Below the pieces are notes generated by a model. It searched no databases, was not told where the DNA came from, and saw only the letters and a program-made list of their open reading frames with translations. From NCBI RefSeq assembly GCF_019303495.1, contig NZ_JAEVFI010000001.1:396383-460382 (forward strand): 64,000 nucleotides of DNA, read 5' to 3'. The position numbers were made by a program, and so were the translations under genes. This document shows positions 1 through 7,956 of this stretch, piece after piece; positions within the stretch are counted from its first letter, which is position 1; each line of letters begins with the position of its first letter. This DNA is from Streptomyces sp. JJ66. GTDB taxonomy: Bacteria; Actinomycetota; Actinomycetes; Streptomycetales; Streptomycetaceae.

Positions 1-178
1 GCAACTTGGAGTCGGTCAGGCCCTCGGGCGGACGGCGCAGGCCGGTGATCGCCGCGCAGACCGTCACCGGGCCCGCCCACGCCCCGCGCCCCACCTCGTC
101 CACACCGGCGATCAGCCGGGCCGAGGTCGTCGCCCGCAGGGAGCGTTCGACGCGGTGAGTGGGTGGTTCGTACGGCAC
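1..178 (-). CDS. rnhB: Ribonuclease HII, N-terminal part (runs off the left edge)
   Basis: This is the first 59 residues of RNase HII, which cleaves the RNA strand of RNA-DNA hybrids and removes misincorporated ribonucleotides. The reading frame begins at a GTG (complement of 176-178) and continues to the window edge. The segment [16 protein letters not shown] is the family's first catalytic motif, carrying the metal-binding Asp and Glu, and it is followed by the LTDSKL motif. The other catalytic aspartates lie outside the window. The gene reads leftward, away from the phosphatase gene, with a 256-nt gap before it. The family is clear; only completeness is unknown. Confidence 0.9.
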   Translation of the reverse strand, partial: MPYEPPTHRVERSLRATTSARLIAGVDEVGRGAWAGPVTVCAAITGLRRPPEGLTDSKL

Positions 179-434
179 GATCTCAGCCTACTCGGCCCCC
201 GGAGCCCACACGGACAGGGGTGCCGAGCCGGTCCGCTGGCCAGGCCCGGGCGCAGCTCCCGGCGTCCGGGGAGGGGGTGGGGTACGGACGGGAAGCCGCG
301 AGCCCAGGACGCTTGCGACGGACAGCCCGCGCAGGCTCGCCCGGGAGACGGTGCGGCGGAGGGTGTCGGCAGTCGTGGCGAGGGCGCCGGATTCGGGGAC
401 GCCCCGGCGGGGTCCGGCCAGCGGCACGCCAGAC
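179..434. other. Intergenic stretch without a convincing gene
   Basis: This gap separates the phosphatase stop from the rnhB start and presumably holds the rnhB promoter. A minus-strand frame at 188-427 (79 codons) is open, rich in Pro, Arg and Ala, and resembles no family I know. I do not see a convincing ribosome binding site for it. Confidence 0.4.
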
Positions 435-1091
435 TCAGAGCGCCCCGTATGGCTCCGGCAGGCACCAGCGCTCGAAGGGACGGTCCAGGTGGTAGCGGCC
501 GTCCGGACCGAGGAGCAGCGCGCGGGTCTCGCCGTTGCCGGGGTTGGACAGCGACTCGAACTCCGCCACGCTCCAGTGCATCCAGCGCATGCAAAAGAGC
601 CGCATCGTCAGCCCGTGCGTCACGAGCAGGACGTTGGGCGGGTGGTCGTCGGCCTGGAAACTGCGCCACAGGCTTTCCAGAAAGGCGCCTACCCGGTCGT
701 AAACGTCAGCGCCGGACTCGCCCTGGGAGAAGCGGTAGAAGAAGTGGCCGTAAGCGTCGCGGGCCGCCTTCTGCCGACGCACGTCGGCCCAGTCCTGCCA
801 GTTGCCCCAGTCCTGCTCGCGCAGCCGGGGTTCCTCGCGGACCCGGACGCGCGTGGGGTCCAGACGCAGTTCGTGGAACGTCTCGTGGGTGCGCCGGTAG
901 GGCGAGACATAGGCGGACACGCGTTCGTCACCAAAGAGCGCGCGCAGTTCCTCACCGGCTCTGGCGGCCTGCTGCCGCCCGGTGGCGGTCAGCCGCAGGG
1001 CGTGGTCGGGCACGCGTGCGTAGACCGAGTCGTCGGCGTTTCCCTCGGACTCGCCGTGCCGCAGGAGAACGATGCGCCGGGGACGTGCCAT
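435..1091 (-). CDS. Histidine phosphatase (phosphoglycerate mutase-like) family protein
   Basis: This 218-residue protein belongs to the histidine phosphatase superfamily, whose members transfer phosphate through a phosphohistidine. The N-terminus has the nucleophile motif LRHGESEGN (RHG, His about residue 12), and the second active-site His sits in VTHGLTMRL near residue 161. Length and order of motifs match cytosolic broad-specificity phosphatases and cofactor-dependent mutases, but the substrate cannot be read from sequence. The ATG is at 1091 with only a weak Shine-Dalgarno sequence. It lies downstream of the YdbC-like and nat genes on the same strand, after a 96-nt gap. Confidence 0.85.
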   Translation of the reverse strand: MARPRRIVLLRHGESEGNADDSVYARVPDHALRLTATGRQQAARAGEELRALFGDERVSAYVSPYRRTHETFHELRLDPTRVRVREEPRLREQDWGNWQDWADVRRQKAARDAYGHFFYRFSQGESGADVYDRVGAFLESLWRSFQADDHPPNVLLVTHGLTMRLFCMRWMHWSVAEFESLSNPGNGETRALLLGPDGRYHLDRPFERWCLPEPYGAL

Positions 1092-1187
1092 GAGGCCAGC
1101 GTAGGCGGTTCCGGCTGGGCCGTGCGCACCGGCGCGACCGCTCCGGCGGCACCCGCTCCAGCAGTTCCCGCGCCGACGGCACCCGCG

Positions 1188-1820
1188 TCATACCGTCCAG
1201 CTCGGCTGGAGGTCGATGACGTCGCCGGCGACGGCGGTGATGTCGGCGCCCGTCTGGGCGCGCAGAGACAGGCGCTCGATGCGCTCGGAGCGGTACTTGC
1301 CGTGTTCGGCGGCCGAGTCCCACATGGAGAGCACCAGGAACTCGTCCTCGGAGGCCGCCTGCGCGAACACTCCGCGCAGCATGCCGGGTGACCCGGCCAT
1401 CGCCGGGTTCCACACCTTCTCCTGCATCAGCACGTAGTGGTCCACGCGGTCGGCACGCACGTGGCAGTGGGCGACGCGGAGGAGGTCGGCGTCGGTGAAT
1501 TCCGGCCGGAAACCGGTCTTGACGTCGAAGCGGTACTCGAACAGGAGCGTGCGCATGTCACGGTAGGTGCCGATCTGCGCGGCGTGCAGGCGGTCGTGCG
1601 ACCGGGCCATGAAAGAGTCGTAAAAGGCACGGCTCTCCCAGAAGCCGAAGAGGTGGGCCACCGCCTCGCGCGACCGGCTCCAGCCGCCTCCCTGCCCCCG
1701 GAAGCCGGGCTCGCCGAGCAGGCCCGCCCACTTCCGCTGTCCACGCTCGAACCCGCGGCGATCGACGACGGTGCACCGCATCCACTTGACCAGCACCGCG
1801 CCATCGTACGGGCATCTCAC
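1188..1820 (-). CDS. YdbC-like DUF4937 protein, putative dimeric alpha-beta-barrel monooxygenase
   Basis: The 210-residue product resembles the Bacillus YdbC / DUF4937 group, which is built on the antibiotic-biosynthesis-monooxygenase-like fold and has no defined substrate. Typical features are the opening LVKWMRC, an early QRKW block and a second half around DEFLVLSMWDS, consistent with two tandem ferredoxin-like halves. The frame opens at a GTG (1820) that overlaps the nat stop in a GTGA arrangement, implying translational coupling. A second GTG at 1796 gives VLVKWMRC, closer to where Bacillus relatives begin, so the start is uncertain by eight codons. Confidence 0.7.
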   Translation of the reverse strand: MRCPYDGAVLVKWMRCTVVDRRGFERGQRKWAGLLGEPGFRGQGGGWSRSREAVAHLFGFWESRAFYDSFMARSHDRLHAAQIGTYRDMRTLLFEYRFDVKTGFRPEFTDADLLRVAHCHVRADRVDHYVLMQEKVWNPAMAGSPGMLRGVFAQAASEDEFLVLSMWDSAAEHGKYRSERIERLSLRAQTGADITAVAGDVIDLQPSWTV

Positions 1821-2644
1821 CCGCTGATCGGCCGATACCGCTGACGCAGCACCTCGACCTCCTCGCTACTGAGGTCAATTCCGAAAATCCGTCCCAGCAC
1901 TGCACCGAACTCATGTTCCGCGATGTCGCGCACGTCCCGTTCCCCGTCGGGGTGGTCCACCTGAAGGCGCGTCCCGAGGAGTGCGGTGCGCCGCTGCGGT
2001 TCCGCCCGCTGCACCACCGGACGGGAGGTGAAGGGCGAGCTGGGATGCGTGCTGACGTAGTAGTTGGCCACCTCGTAATCGGGCGGGAAGACGGCGTGGT
2101 CCGTGAACATGTACAGGTCGAACCAGCCGTCCGGGCGCAGCGTGCGCAGCACCCACGCGTCGTCCGGCTCCCGGATCAGCGAGAACGTCCACGCACCCTG
2201 CCGCACCTCGGCGCCGCCCGACAGAGCCAGCGGCGCCTGTGGGCCGTCCCCGCCGAAACCGACGTCAATGATCCACCGCTGGCCGTCGATCTCCACCAGG
2301 AGCAGCATGTGGGTGGCGGGACGCAGCTTGTCCCGCTCACCGTTCAGGACCCGGGCCGCGAGCCCGGTGACGGAGAAGCCGACGCGCTCCAAGATGGCCG
2401 CGAACAGCGAATTCTGCTCGTAGCAGTAGCCGCCGCGCCGCCGCCGGACGAGCTTGTCCTGCAGCGCGCCCAGGTCCAGCGGGACGGGGCGGCCCAGCGT
2501 GATCTCCAGGTTCTCGAACGGTATCCGGGCGACGTGGGCACGGTGCAGCTCCCGCAGCGTCGCCAGGTCGGGCTTCGGCTCACCACCGGCGTACCCGGTG
2601 CGCGCCAGGTACGCCTCCAGGTCCACCTTCTCACCGCTCCACAT
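1817..2644 (-). CDS. nat: Arylamine N-acetyltransferase
   Basis: NAT transfers acetyl or other acyl groups from CoA to arylamines, hydrazines or amide-synthase substrates in the cytoplasm. I place the start at the ATG at 2644 (MWSGEKVDLEAYL), giving 275 residues, the normal family size; the upstream extension to 2776 runs into the terminator region and is not NAT-like. The catalytic triad is visible: Cys74 in RRGGYCYEQN, His112 in PATHMLLLV and Asp127 in WIIDVGFGG. The stop overlaps the start of the YdbC-like gene. There is no polyketide cluster nearby, so a housekeeping or detoxifying role is more likely than an amide synthase of rifamycin type. Confidence 0.92.
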   Translation of the reverse strand: MWSGEKVDLEAYLARTGYAGGEPKPDLATLRELHRAHVARIPFENLEITLGRPVPLDLGALQDKLVRRRRGGYCYEQNSLFAAILERVGFSVTGLAARVLNGERDKLRPATHMLLLVEIDGQRWIIDVGFGGDGPQAPLALSGGAEVRQGAWTFSLIREPDDAWVLRTLRPDGWFDLYMFTDHAVFPPDYEVANYYVSTHPSSPFTSRPVVQRAEPQRRTALLGTRLQVDHPDGERDVRDIAEHEFGAVLGRIFGIDLSSEEVEVLRQRYRPISG

Positions 2645-2752
2645 ACCGCTCTCCCTCGCCCGTCTCCCCGCCGAACCGCGCGGACCCGCCGCGCACACCT
2701 CACAACCACCCGGCGCTCCCGCCGCATTCCCTGTGGTGGGAGCGACCGAACA

Positions 2753-2790
2753 GGAGAGGGGCACCGGTGAGAACACCGGTGCCCCTCTCC
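2753..2790. terminator. Perfect 17-bp stem-loop after nrdJ
   Basis: Two perfect 17-nt arms (2753-2769 and 2774-2790) flank the loop AGAA. It lies 46 nt beyond the nrdJ stop and upstream of nat on the same strand, so it should separate the nrdRJ transcript from nat. There is no long T-tract, as usual in streptomycetes. Confidence 0.8.
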
Positions 2791-2836
2791 TCGGGACTGG
2801 GCAGGTCCGTCAGCCGGGAAGGTCCCGCGAGTGACG

Positions 2837-5791
2837 TCAGCTGCAGCCGCTGGTGGAGCCGCAGCCCTCGCACAGGTAGCAGCTGCCCGCGCGGCGCATC
2901 TTGGTACCGCAGGAGAAGCACAGCGGGGCGTCGGCGTTCAGGCCCAGCTGCATCTCGGCCAGCTCCGTGGAGTTGTGCGCCTGGGCGGGGGCCTCGGTGG
3001 CCTCGGCCTCCGGCGTGGCGGACGCCGGGAGGGGCTGTTCGGCGTGGCGCGGGGCGGACTGGGCCAGCCCCTCGACGTCGAGGTCCTCGTCCGGCTCGTA
3101 GGAGCCCGTTTCCAGGTGGCGCTGACGCTCGGCCGCGGAGTGGATGCCGAGGGCGGAGCGCGTCTCGAACGGCAGGAAGTCCAGCGCCAGGCGGCGGAAG
3201 ATGTAGTCGACGATCGACTGGGCCATCCGCACGTCCGGGTCGTCGGTCATACCGGCTGGCTCAAAGCGCATGTTGGTGAACTTCGAGACGTAGGTCTCCA
3301 GCGGAACGCCGTACTGCAGGCCGACGGAGACGGCGATGGAGAAGGCGTCCATCATGCCCGCGAGCGTGGAGCCCTGCTTGGACATCTTCAGGAAGACCTC
3401 GCCCAGCCCGTCGTCCGGGTAGGAGTTGGCCGTCATGTAGCCCTCGGCACCGCCGACGGTGAAGGAGGTCGTGATGCCGGGACGGCCCTTGGGCAGGCGG
3501 CGGCGGACCGGGCGGTACTCGACCACCTTCTCCGCCGTGGCCTCGGCAGGCTCCCCGGCAGTATCTTTGGCGTTTTTGGCGTTTTTGGCGTTCTCGGCGT
3601 TCTTGGCGCCCTCGGCACCCTTCGTCTTCGCCGACAGCGGCTGGCCGACCTTGCTGTTCTCGACGTAGACGGCCAGCGCCTTGGTGCCCAGCTTCCAGCC
3701 CTGGAGGTAGATCTCTTCGACGTCGGCCACCGTGGAGGTGCTCGGCATGTTGACCGTCTTGCTGATGGCGCCGGACAGGAAGGGCTGGGCGGCGGCCATC
3801 ATGCGCACGTGGCCCATCGGGGAGATGGAGCGCTCGCCCATCGCGCAGTCGAAGACCTCGTAGTGCTCGGGCTTCAGGACCGGCGCGTCGATGACGTTCC
3901 CGTGCTCGGCGATGTGCACGACAATCGCCTCGACCTGCTCGTCGAGGTAGCCCAGCCGCTTGAGCGCCTTGGGCACCGTGTTGTTGACGATCTGCATCGA
4001 GCCGCCGCCGACGAGCTTCTTGAACTTCACCAGCGCGAGGTCCGGTTCGACGCCGGTGGTGTCGCAGTCCATCATCAGGCCGATCGTGCCGGTGGGCGCG
4101 AGCACGCTGGCCTGGGCGTTGCGGAAGCCGTGCTTCTTGCCCAGCCGCAGCACGTCCTGCCACGCCTCGGTGGCGGCGGCCCACACCGGGGTGTCCAGGT
4201 CGTCCATGCGCTTGGCCGCGCCGTTGGCGTCGGCGTGCTGGGTCATGACGCGGTGATGGGCGTCGGAGTTGCGGGCGAAGCCCTCGTACGGGCCGACGAT
4301 CCCGGCCAGCTCGGCGGAGCGGCGGTAGGAGGTGCCCGTCATCAGGGAGGTGATGGCCCCGGCGAGCGCCCGGCCGCCGTCGGAGTCGTAGGCGTGGCCG
4401 GTGGCCATGAGCAGGGCGCCGAGATTGGCGTAGCCGATGCCCAGCTGGCGGAAGGCGCGCGTCGTCTCGCCGATCTTCTCGGTGGGGAAGTCGGCGAAGC
4501 AGATGGAGATGTCCATCGCGGTGATGACGAGTTCGACGACCTTGGCGAAGCGCTCAGCGTCGAAGGACTGGTTGCCCTCGTCGTCGTCCCGCAGGAACTT
4601 CATCAGGTTGAGCGAGGCGAGATTGCACGAGGAGTTGTCCAGGTGCATGTACTCGCTGCACGGGTTGGAGGCGGAGATGCGGCCCGACTCCGGCGAGGTG
4701 TGCCAGTGGTTGATCGTGTCGTCGTACTGGATGCCCGGGTCAGCACAGACGTGGGCGGCCTCGGCCATCTTGCGGAACAGCTCGCGCGCGTCAACCTCCT
4801 CGATGACCTCGCCGGTCATGCGCCCGCGCAGCCCGAACGTCGTACCGTCCTCGACGGCTTTCATAAAGGCGTCGTTCACGCGCACGGAGTTGTTGGCGTT
4901 CTGGTACTGGACGGAGGTGATGTCATCGCCACCCAGGTCCATGTCGAAGCCCGCGTCCCGCAGGGCGCGGATCTTCTCCTCCTCCTTGACCTTGGTCTCG
5001 ATGAACGCCTCGATGTCGGGGTGATCGACGTCGAGCACGACCATCTTGGCCGCGCGCCGGGTGGCGCCGCCGGACTTGATGGTGCCGGCGGAGGCGTCGG
5101 CGCCGCGCATGAAGGAGACAGGCCCGGAGGCGTTGCCGCCGGAGGAGAGCAGTTCCTTGGAGGAGCGGATGCGGGACAGGTTCAGACCGGCGCCGGAGCC
5201 GCCCTTGAAGATCATCCCCTCTTCCTTGTACCAGTCGAGGATGGACTCCATGGAGTCGTCGACGGAGAGGATGAAGCAGGCGGAGACCTGCTGCGGCTGC
5301 TTGGTGCCGACGTTGAACCACACCGGGGAGTTGAACGCGAAGATCTGGTGCAGGACGGCGTAGGCCAGCTCGTGCTCGAAGATCTCGGCGTCGGCGGGCG
5401 AGGCGAAGTAGCCGTGCTCCTCGCCGGCCGCGCGGTAGGTCTTCACCACGCGGTCGATGAGCTGTTTCAGGCTCGTCTCCCGCTGCGGCGTGCCCACCGC
5501 GCCACGGAAGTACTTGCTGGTGACGATGTTGACGGCGTTGACCGACCAGAAGTCGGGGAACTCCACCCCGCGCTGTTCGAAGTTGACCGAACCGTCGCGC
5601 CAGTTGGTCATGACGACGTCACGGCGCTCCCAGGTCACCTCGTCGTAGGGGTGTACCCCGGGAGTGGTGTGGACGCGCTCGACGCGCAGGCCCCGGCTTG
5701 CCTTCGCGGCCTTGTCCCCCTTGTCCCCCTTGTCCGGCTTGCCGGCCTTGGCGCGGGAACCTCGTGCCGGGCCGCTCGTCGTCTCTGTCAT
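2837..5791 (-). CDS. nrdJ: Coenzyme B12-dependent (class II) ribonucleoside-diphosphate reductase
   Basis: NrdJ reduces ribonucleotides to deoxyribonucleotides with adenosylcobalamin as radical source, independent of oxygen. The ATG at 5791 (MTETTSGPARG) is preceded by GGAGG with good spacing and gives 984 residues. Visible family landmarks are the active-site block NPCSEYMHLDNSSCNLASLN, the GIGYANLGALLMA and LAPTGTIGLMMDCDTTG segments, and a Cys-rich tail (CFSCG, CYLCEGCG, SGCS) likely to bind zinc or regenerate the active-site thiols. It follows nrdR by 126 nt as in other streptomycetes, so the pair is probably one operon under NrdR control. No B12 riboswitch was seen. A KNA-rich insert sits at 3566-3607. 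Confidence 0.96.
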   Translation of the reverse strand: MTETTSGPARGSRAKAGKPDKGDKGDKAAKASRGLRVERVHTTPGVHPYDEVTWERRDVVMTNWRDGSVNFEQRGVEFPDFWSVNAVNIVTSKYFRGAVGTPQRETSLKQLIDRVVKTYRAAGEEHGYFASPADAEIFEHELAYAVLHQIFAFNSPVWFNVGTKQPQQVSACFILSVDDSMESILDWYKEEGMIFKGGSGAGLNLSRIRSSKELLSSGGNASGPVSFMRGADASAGTIKSGGATRRAAKMVVLDVDHPDIEAFIETKVKEEEKIRALRDAGFDMDLGGDDITSVQYQNANNSVRVNDAFMKAVEDGTTFGLRGRMTGEVIEEVDARELFRKMAEAAHVCADPGIQYDDTINHWHTSPESGRISASNPCSEYMHLDNSSCNLASLNLMKFLRDDDEGNQSFDAERFAKVVELVITAMDISICFADFPTEKIGETTRAFRQLGIGYANLGALLMATGHAYDSDGGRALAGAITSLMTGTSYRRSAELAGIVGPYEGFARNSDAHHRVMTQHADANGAAKRMDDLDTPVWAAATEAWQDVLRLGKKHGFRNAQASVLAPTGTIGLMMDCDTTGVEPDLALVKFKKLVGGGSMQIVNNTVPKALKRLGYLDEQVEAIVVHIAEHGNVIDAPVLKPEHYEVFDCAMGERSISPMGHVRMMAAAQPFLSGAISKTVNMPSTSTVADVEEIYLQGWKLGTKALAVYVENSKVGQPLSAKTKGAEGAKNAENAKNAKNAKDTAGEPAEATAEKVVEYRPVRRRLPKGRPGITTSFTVGGAEGYMTANSYPDDGLGEVFLKMSKQGSTLAGMMDAFSIAVSVGLQYGVPLETYVSKFTNMRFEPAGMTDDPDVRMAQSIVDYIFRRLALDFLPFETRSALGIHSAAERQRHLETGSYEPDEDLDVEGLAQSAPRHAEQPLPASATPEAEATEAPAQAHNSTELAEMQLGLNADAPLCFSCGTKMRRAGSCYLCEGCGSTSGCS
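3566..3607 (-). repeat. 9-bp coding microsatellite (GCC AAR AAC units) inside nrdJ
   Basis: About four to five copies of a nonamer read on the minus strand as Ala-Lys-Asn, with one Ala-Glu-Asn variant. Two copies use AAA-AAC, creating A5 runs, and AAA is a rare codon in such genomes. The repeat lies in a flexible linker before the conserved VVEYRPVRRR block. Confidence 0.85.
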
Positions 5792-5917
5792 TCCGCCTCC
5801 CTGGTACCGGGCATAACGCCCCGATGTGTCCCGTTTCTTCCCGGGGCACGGTGTCTGTCGGACGCCGGATCGCGCGGGGCGGCCCGGTGTCATCTGTGCT
5901 GTGTGCCGCTCGGCAGG

Positions 5918-6448
5918 TCAGCCGTCCGCGACCGCTGCCGCCCCGGCCTTCACCCCGGTCGGCGGCGCGGCGCCCCGTGGCTGTGGCTCCGGCTCGCGGC
6001 CCTGCTCGGCCTCCCGCAGTTCCCGGATCGCGGCCTCGAAGTCCTCAAGGCTGTCGAAGGCCCGGTAGACGGAGGCGAACCGCAGGTAGGCCACGAGGTC
6101 CAGCTCGCGCAGCGGGCCGAGTATGGCCAGGCCGACGTCGTGCGTGGACAGCTCGGCGCTGCCGGTCGCCCGCACCGCCTCCTCGACCCGCTGGCCGAGC
6201 TGAGCGAGCGCGTCCTCACCGACGGGTCTGCCCTGGCACGCCTTGCGCACGCCAGCGATCACCTTGTCCCGGCTGAAGGGTTCGGTGACGCCGCTCCGCT
6301 TGATTACTGTCAGTGACGCCGTTTCCAGCGTCGTGAAGCGCCGGGAGCAGCTCTGGCACTGGCGGCGCCGGCGGATAGCGGCGCCGTCGTCGGTCGTCCG
6401 GCTGTCAACGACGCGGCTGTCGGGGTGCCTGCAGAAGGGGCAGTGCAT
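5918..6448 (-). CDS. nrdR: Transcriptional repressor NrdR
   Basis: NrdR is a zinc-ribbon / ATP-cone repressor that senses (d)ATP and controls ribonucleotide reductase operons by binding paired NrdR boxes. The 176-residue product begins [13 protein letters not shown], and with QCQSC it completes the CxxC...CxxC zinc ribbon (residues 3-34). The ATP cone follows (about 46-136, VIKRSG...PFSRDKV). A 30-residue, Pro/Ala/Gly-rich tail is extra to the core fold. It is the first gene of nrdR-nrdJ and diverges from lexA across a 550-nt gap that contains candidate NrdR boxes, consistent with autoregulation. Confidence 0.95.
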   Translation of the reverse strand: MHCPFCRHPDSRVVDSRTTDDGAAIRRRRQCQSCSRRFTTLETASLTVIKRSGVTEPFSRDKVIAGVRKACQGRPVGEDALAQLGQRVEEAVRATGSAELSTHDVGLAILGPLRELDLVAYLRFASVYRAFDSLEDFEAAIRELREAEQGREPEPQPRGAAPPTGVKAGAAAVADG

Positions 6449-6571
6449 CGCGGAACCACCTTCCTCACCCGGGTGTGCGCAGCCTGCGAGAACAGCTCCG
6501 CGGGGGCTGGGAAGCTCCCCCGGAACTGGTCACCCAGCATAGGCGATGCCCGCTGCGGCGAAAGCACCGGG

Positions 6572-6616
6572 GCACAACCTGTTGGGGCCATGTCTCATAC
6601 AACCACTAGATGTGGT
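6572..6616 (-). promoter_or_regulatory. Candidate tandem NrdR boxes upstream of nrdR
   Basis: Box A at 6602-6616 is ACCAC-TAGAT-GTGGT, a dyad with perfect 5-nt arms. Box B at 6572-6587 contains CAAC-CT-GTTG. Their centres are about 30 nt apart, close to three helical turns, the side-by-side geometry NrdR needs. Assignment rests on dyad symmetry, spacing and position, not on a computed matrix score. Confidence 0.55.
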
Positions 6617-6917
6617 AGCGAAGGGATCAGGGGTCGAGGGCACGGCGTAGCCGCGCGCCTGCCTCGGGACAGCGCGCGGGCACACCCGCGTGGGGCTGGT
6701 ACCGGACGGACGGGTAACGCCGGGCGAGGCAGTCACCGACTCCGTGCAACGCGTGGCGCGTCGCCGGGTCCGGCTCTCATGGGGCACAGTGCCCGCGAGA
6801 GCGTACCGCAGCACCTTGGCCCCCGGGTGGCCCCGTGCCACCCCCCTGAACCCCCGGAAGCCTCAGCCCCATACACCGCAGAGCGTGATCACGTCAGGCA
6901 CTCCCAGCCATTTCACT

Positions 6918-6931
6918 CGAACGCGTGTTTG
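6918..6931 (+). promoter_or_regulatory. SOS (LexA) operator of lexA
   Basis: The 14-mer CGAACGCGTGTTTG matches the Gram-positive / actinobacterial SOS consensus CGAACRNRYGTTYG at every position. It lies about 70 nt upstream of the lexA start, as expected for autorepression. Confidence 0.85.
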
Positions 6932-6998
6932 GCGCAACCTTTCGAAAGCAACTACCGTTGTGCCACAGGGAGAACGGTTCGAAAGGGGTGCCAAGGAC

Positions 6999-7802
6999 GT
7001 GACCACCACCGCAGACAGCGCGACGCTCACCGCCCGCAGCGGGCGCACCGAGGACGCCGTCGTGGCCCATCCCGGCCAGGACGCGGCCCAGGTGCCCGCC
7101 GACGCTGGCGAGCAGGCCATGGCCAAGCCAGGGCGAGCGCTGCCCGGGCGACCACCCGGTATCCGTGCGGACAGCAGCGGCCTCACCGACCGCCAGCGCC
7201 GCGTCATCGAGGTCATCCGGGATTCAGTGCAGCGCCGAGGCTACCCGCCGTCGATGCGGGAGATCGGCCAGGCCGTGGGCCTGTCGAGCACCTCCTCGGT
7301 GGCACATCAGCTCATGGCACTGGAGCGCAAGGGTTTCCTGCGCCGGGACCCGCACCGCCCGCGCGCCTACGAAGTGCGTGGCTCGGACGCGCCCAGCACG
7401 CAGCCAGCCGACACCGCCGGCAAGCCCGCGGCCTCCTACGTACCGCTCATCGGCCGGATCGCCGCGGGCGGCCCGATCCTCGCCGAGGAGTCGGTGGAAG
7501 ACGTCTTCCCGCTGCCGCGCCAGCTCGTGGGTGACGGCGAGCTGTTCGTGCTCAAGGTCGTGGGTGACTCGATGGTCGAGGCGGCCATCTGCGACGGGGA
7601 CTGGGTCACCGTCCGCCGCCAGCCGGTAGCCGAGAACGGCGACATCGTAGCGGCCATGCTCGACGGCGAGGCCACCGTCAAGCGCTTCAAACGCGAGGAC
7701 AACCACGTGTGGCTGCTGCCGCACAACTCCGCCTACCAGCCCATCCCGGGCGACGAGGCGACGATCCTCGGCAAGGTCGTCGCTGTGATGCGCCGCATCT
7801 GA
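6999..7802 (+). CDS. lexA: SOS response repressor LexA
   Basis: LexA represses DNA-damage genes until RecA filaments trigger its self-cleavage. I take the GTG at 6999, preceded by AAGGA, giving 267 residues; the open frame further upstream crosses the operator. A 60-residue non-conserved leader is followed by the winged helix ([28 protein letters not shown], about 62-125) and the S24 peptidase domain. The Ala156-Gly157 scissile bond is in RIAAGGPI, the nucleophile Ser191 in VGDSM and the general base Lys228 in ATVKRF. A perfect SOS box lies upstream. Confidence 0.96.
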   Translation: MTTTADSATLTARSGRTEDAVVAHPGQDAAQVPADAGEQAMAKPGRALPGRPPGIRADSSGLTDRQRRVIEVIRDSVQRRGYPPSMREIGQAVGLSSTSSVAHQLMALERKGFLRRDPHRPRAYEVRGSDAPSTQPADTAGKPAASYVPLIGRIAAGGPILAEESVEDVFPLPRQLVGDGELFVLKVVGDSMVEAAICDGDWVTVRRQPVAENGDIVAAMLDGEATVKRFKREDNHVWLLPHNSAYQPIPGDEATILGKVVAVMRRI

Positions 7803-7823
7803 CGTTCCGCCCCTCCCTGACTG

Positions 7824-7848
7824 CCCGTCCCGGCGCCGCCGGGGCGGG
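7824..7848 (+). terminator. Stem-loop after lexA
   Basis: Arms of 11 nt (7824-7834 and 7838-7848) pair with one G-T wobble around a 3-nt loop, 21 nt past the lexA stop and followed by TT. Confidence 0.6.
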
Positions 7849-7956
7849 TTCTGCCGTACCCCACGGGAGGCAGCCGCCCTGGTACCGCCACCCCGGGTAG
7901 CCGGGGCTGCTGTCGCGGCCCGGGCGGCTGCGGCGGCCGGAGAAGGCTCAGCCGGG

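Larger units (their letters stand above)
6449..6998. promoter_or_regulatory. nrdR-lexA divergent control region
   Basis: This 550-nt gap has no recognisable gene. The nrdR-proximal half carries two 15-16-nt dyads that fit NrdR boxes, and the lexA-proximal part carries a consensus SOS operator. The lexA ribosome binding site (AAGGA, 6993-6997) is just before the GTG at 6999. I did not find a cobalamin riboswitch core here. Confidence 0.7.

Noticed and set aside
188..427. Possible small minus-strand gene upstream of rnhB
   Set aside because: No ribosome binding site, no recognisable family and generic GC-rich composition.
2831..6316. Very long open plus-strand frame (over 1100 codons) opposite nrdJ and nrdR
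   Set aside because: It is antisense to well-recognised genes, its translation is low-complexity Gly/Val/Arg/His, and it reflects GC-codon bias in the opposite strand.
5792..6998. Cobalamin riboswitch upstream of nrdR or nrdJ
   Set aside because: The B12-box and the expected paired elements were not seen; in streptomycetes the known riboswitch precedes the class I nrd operon instead.
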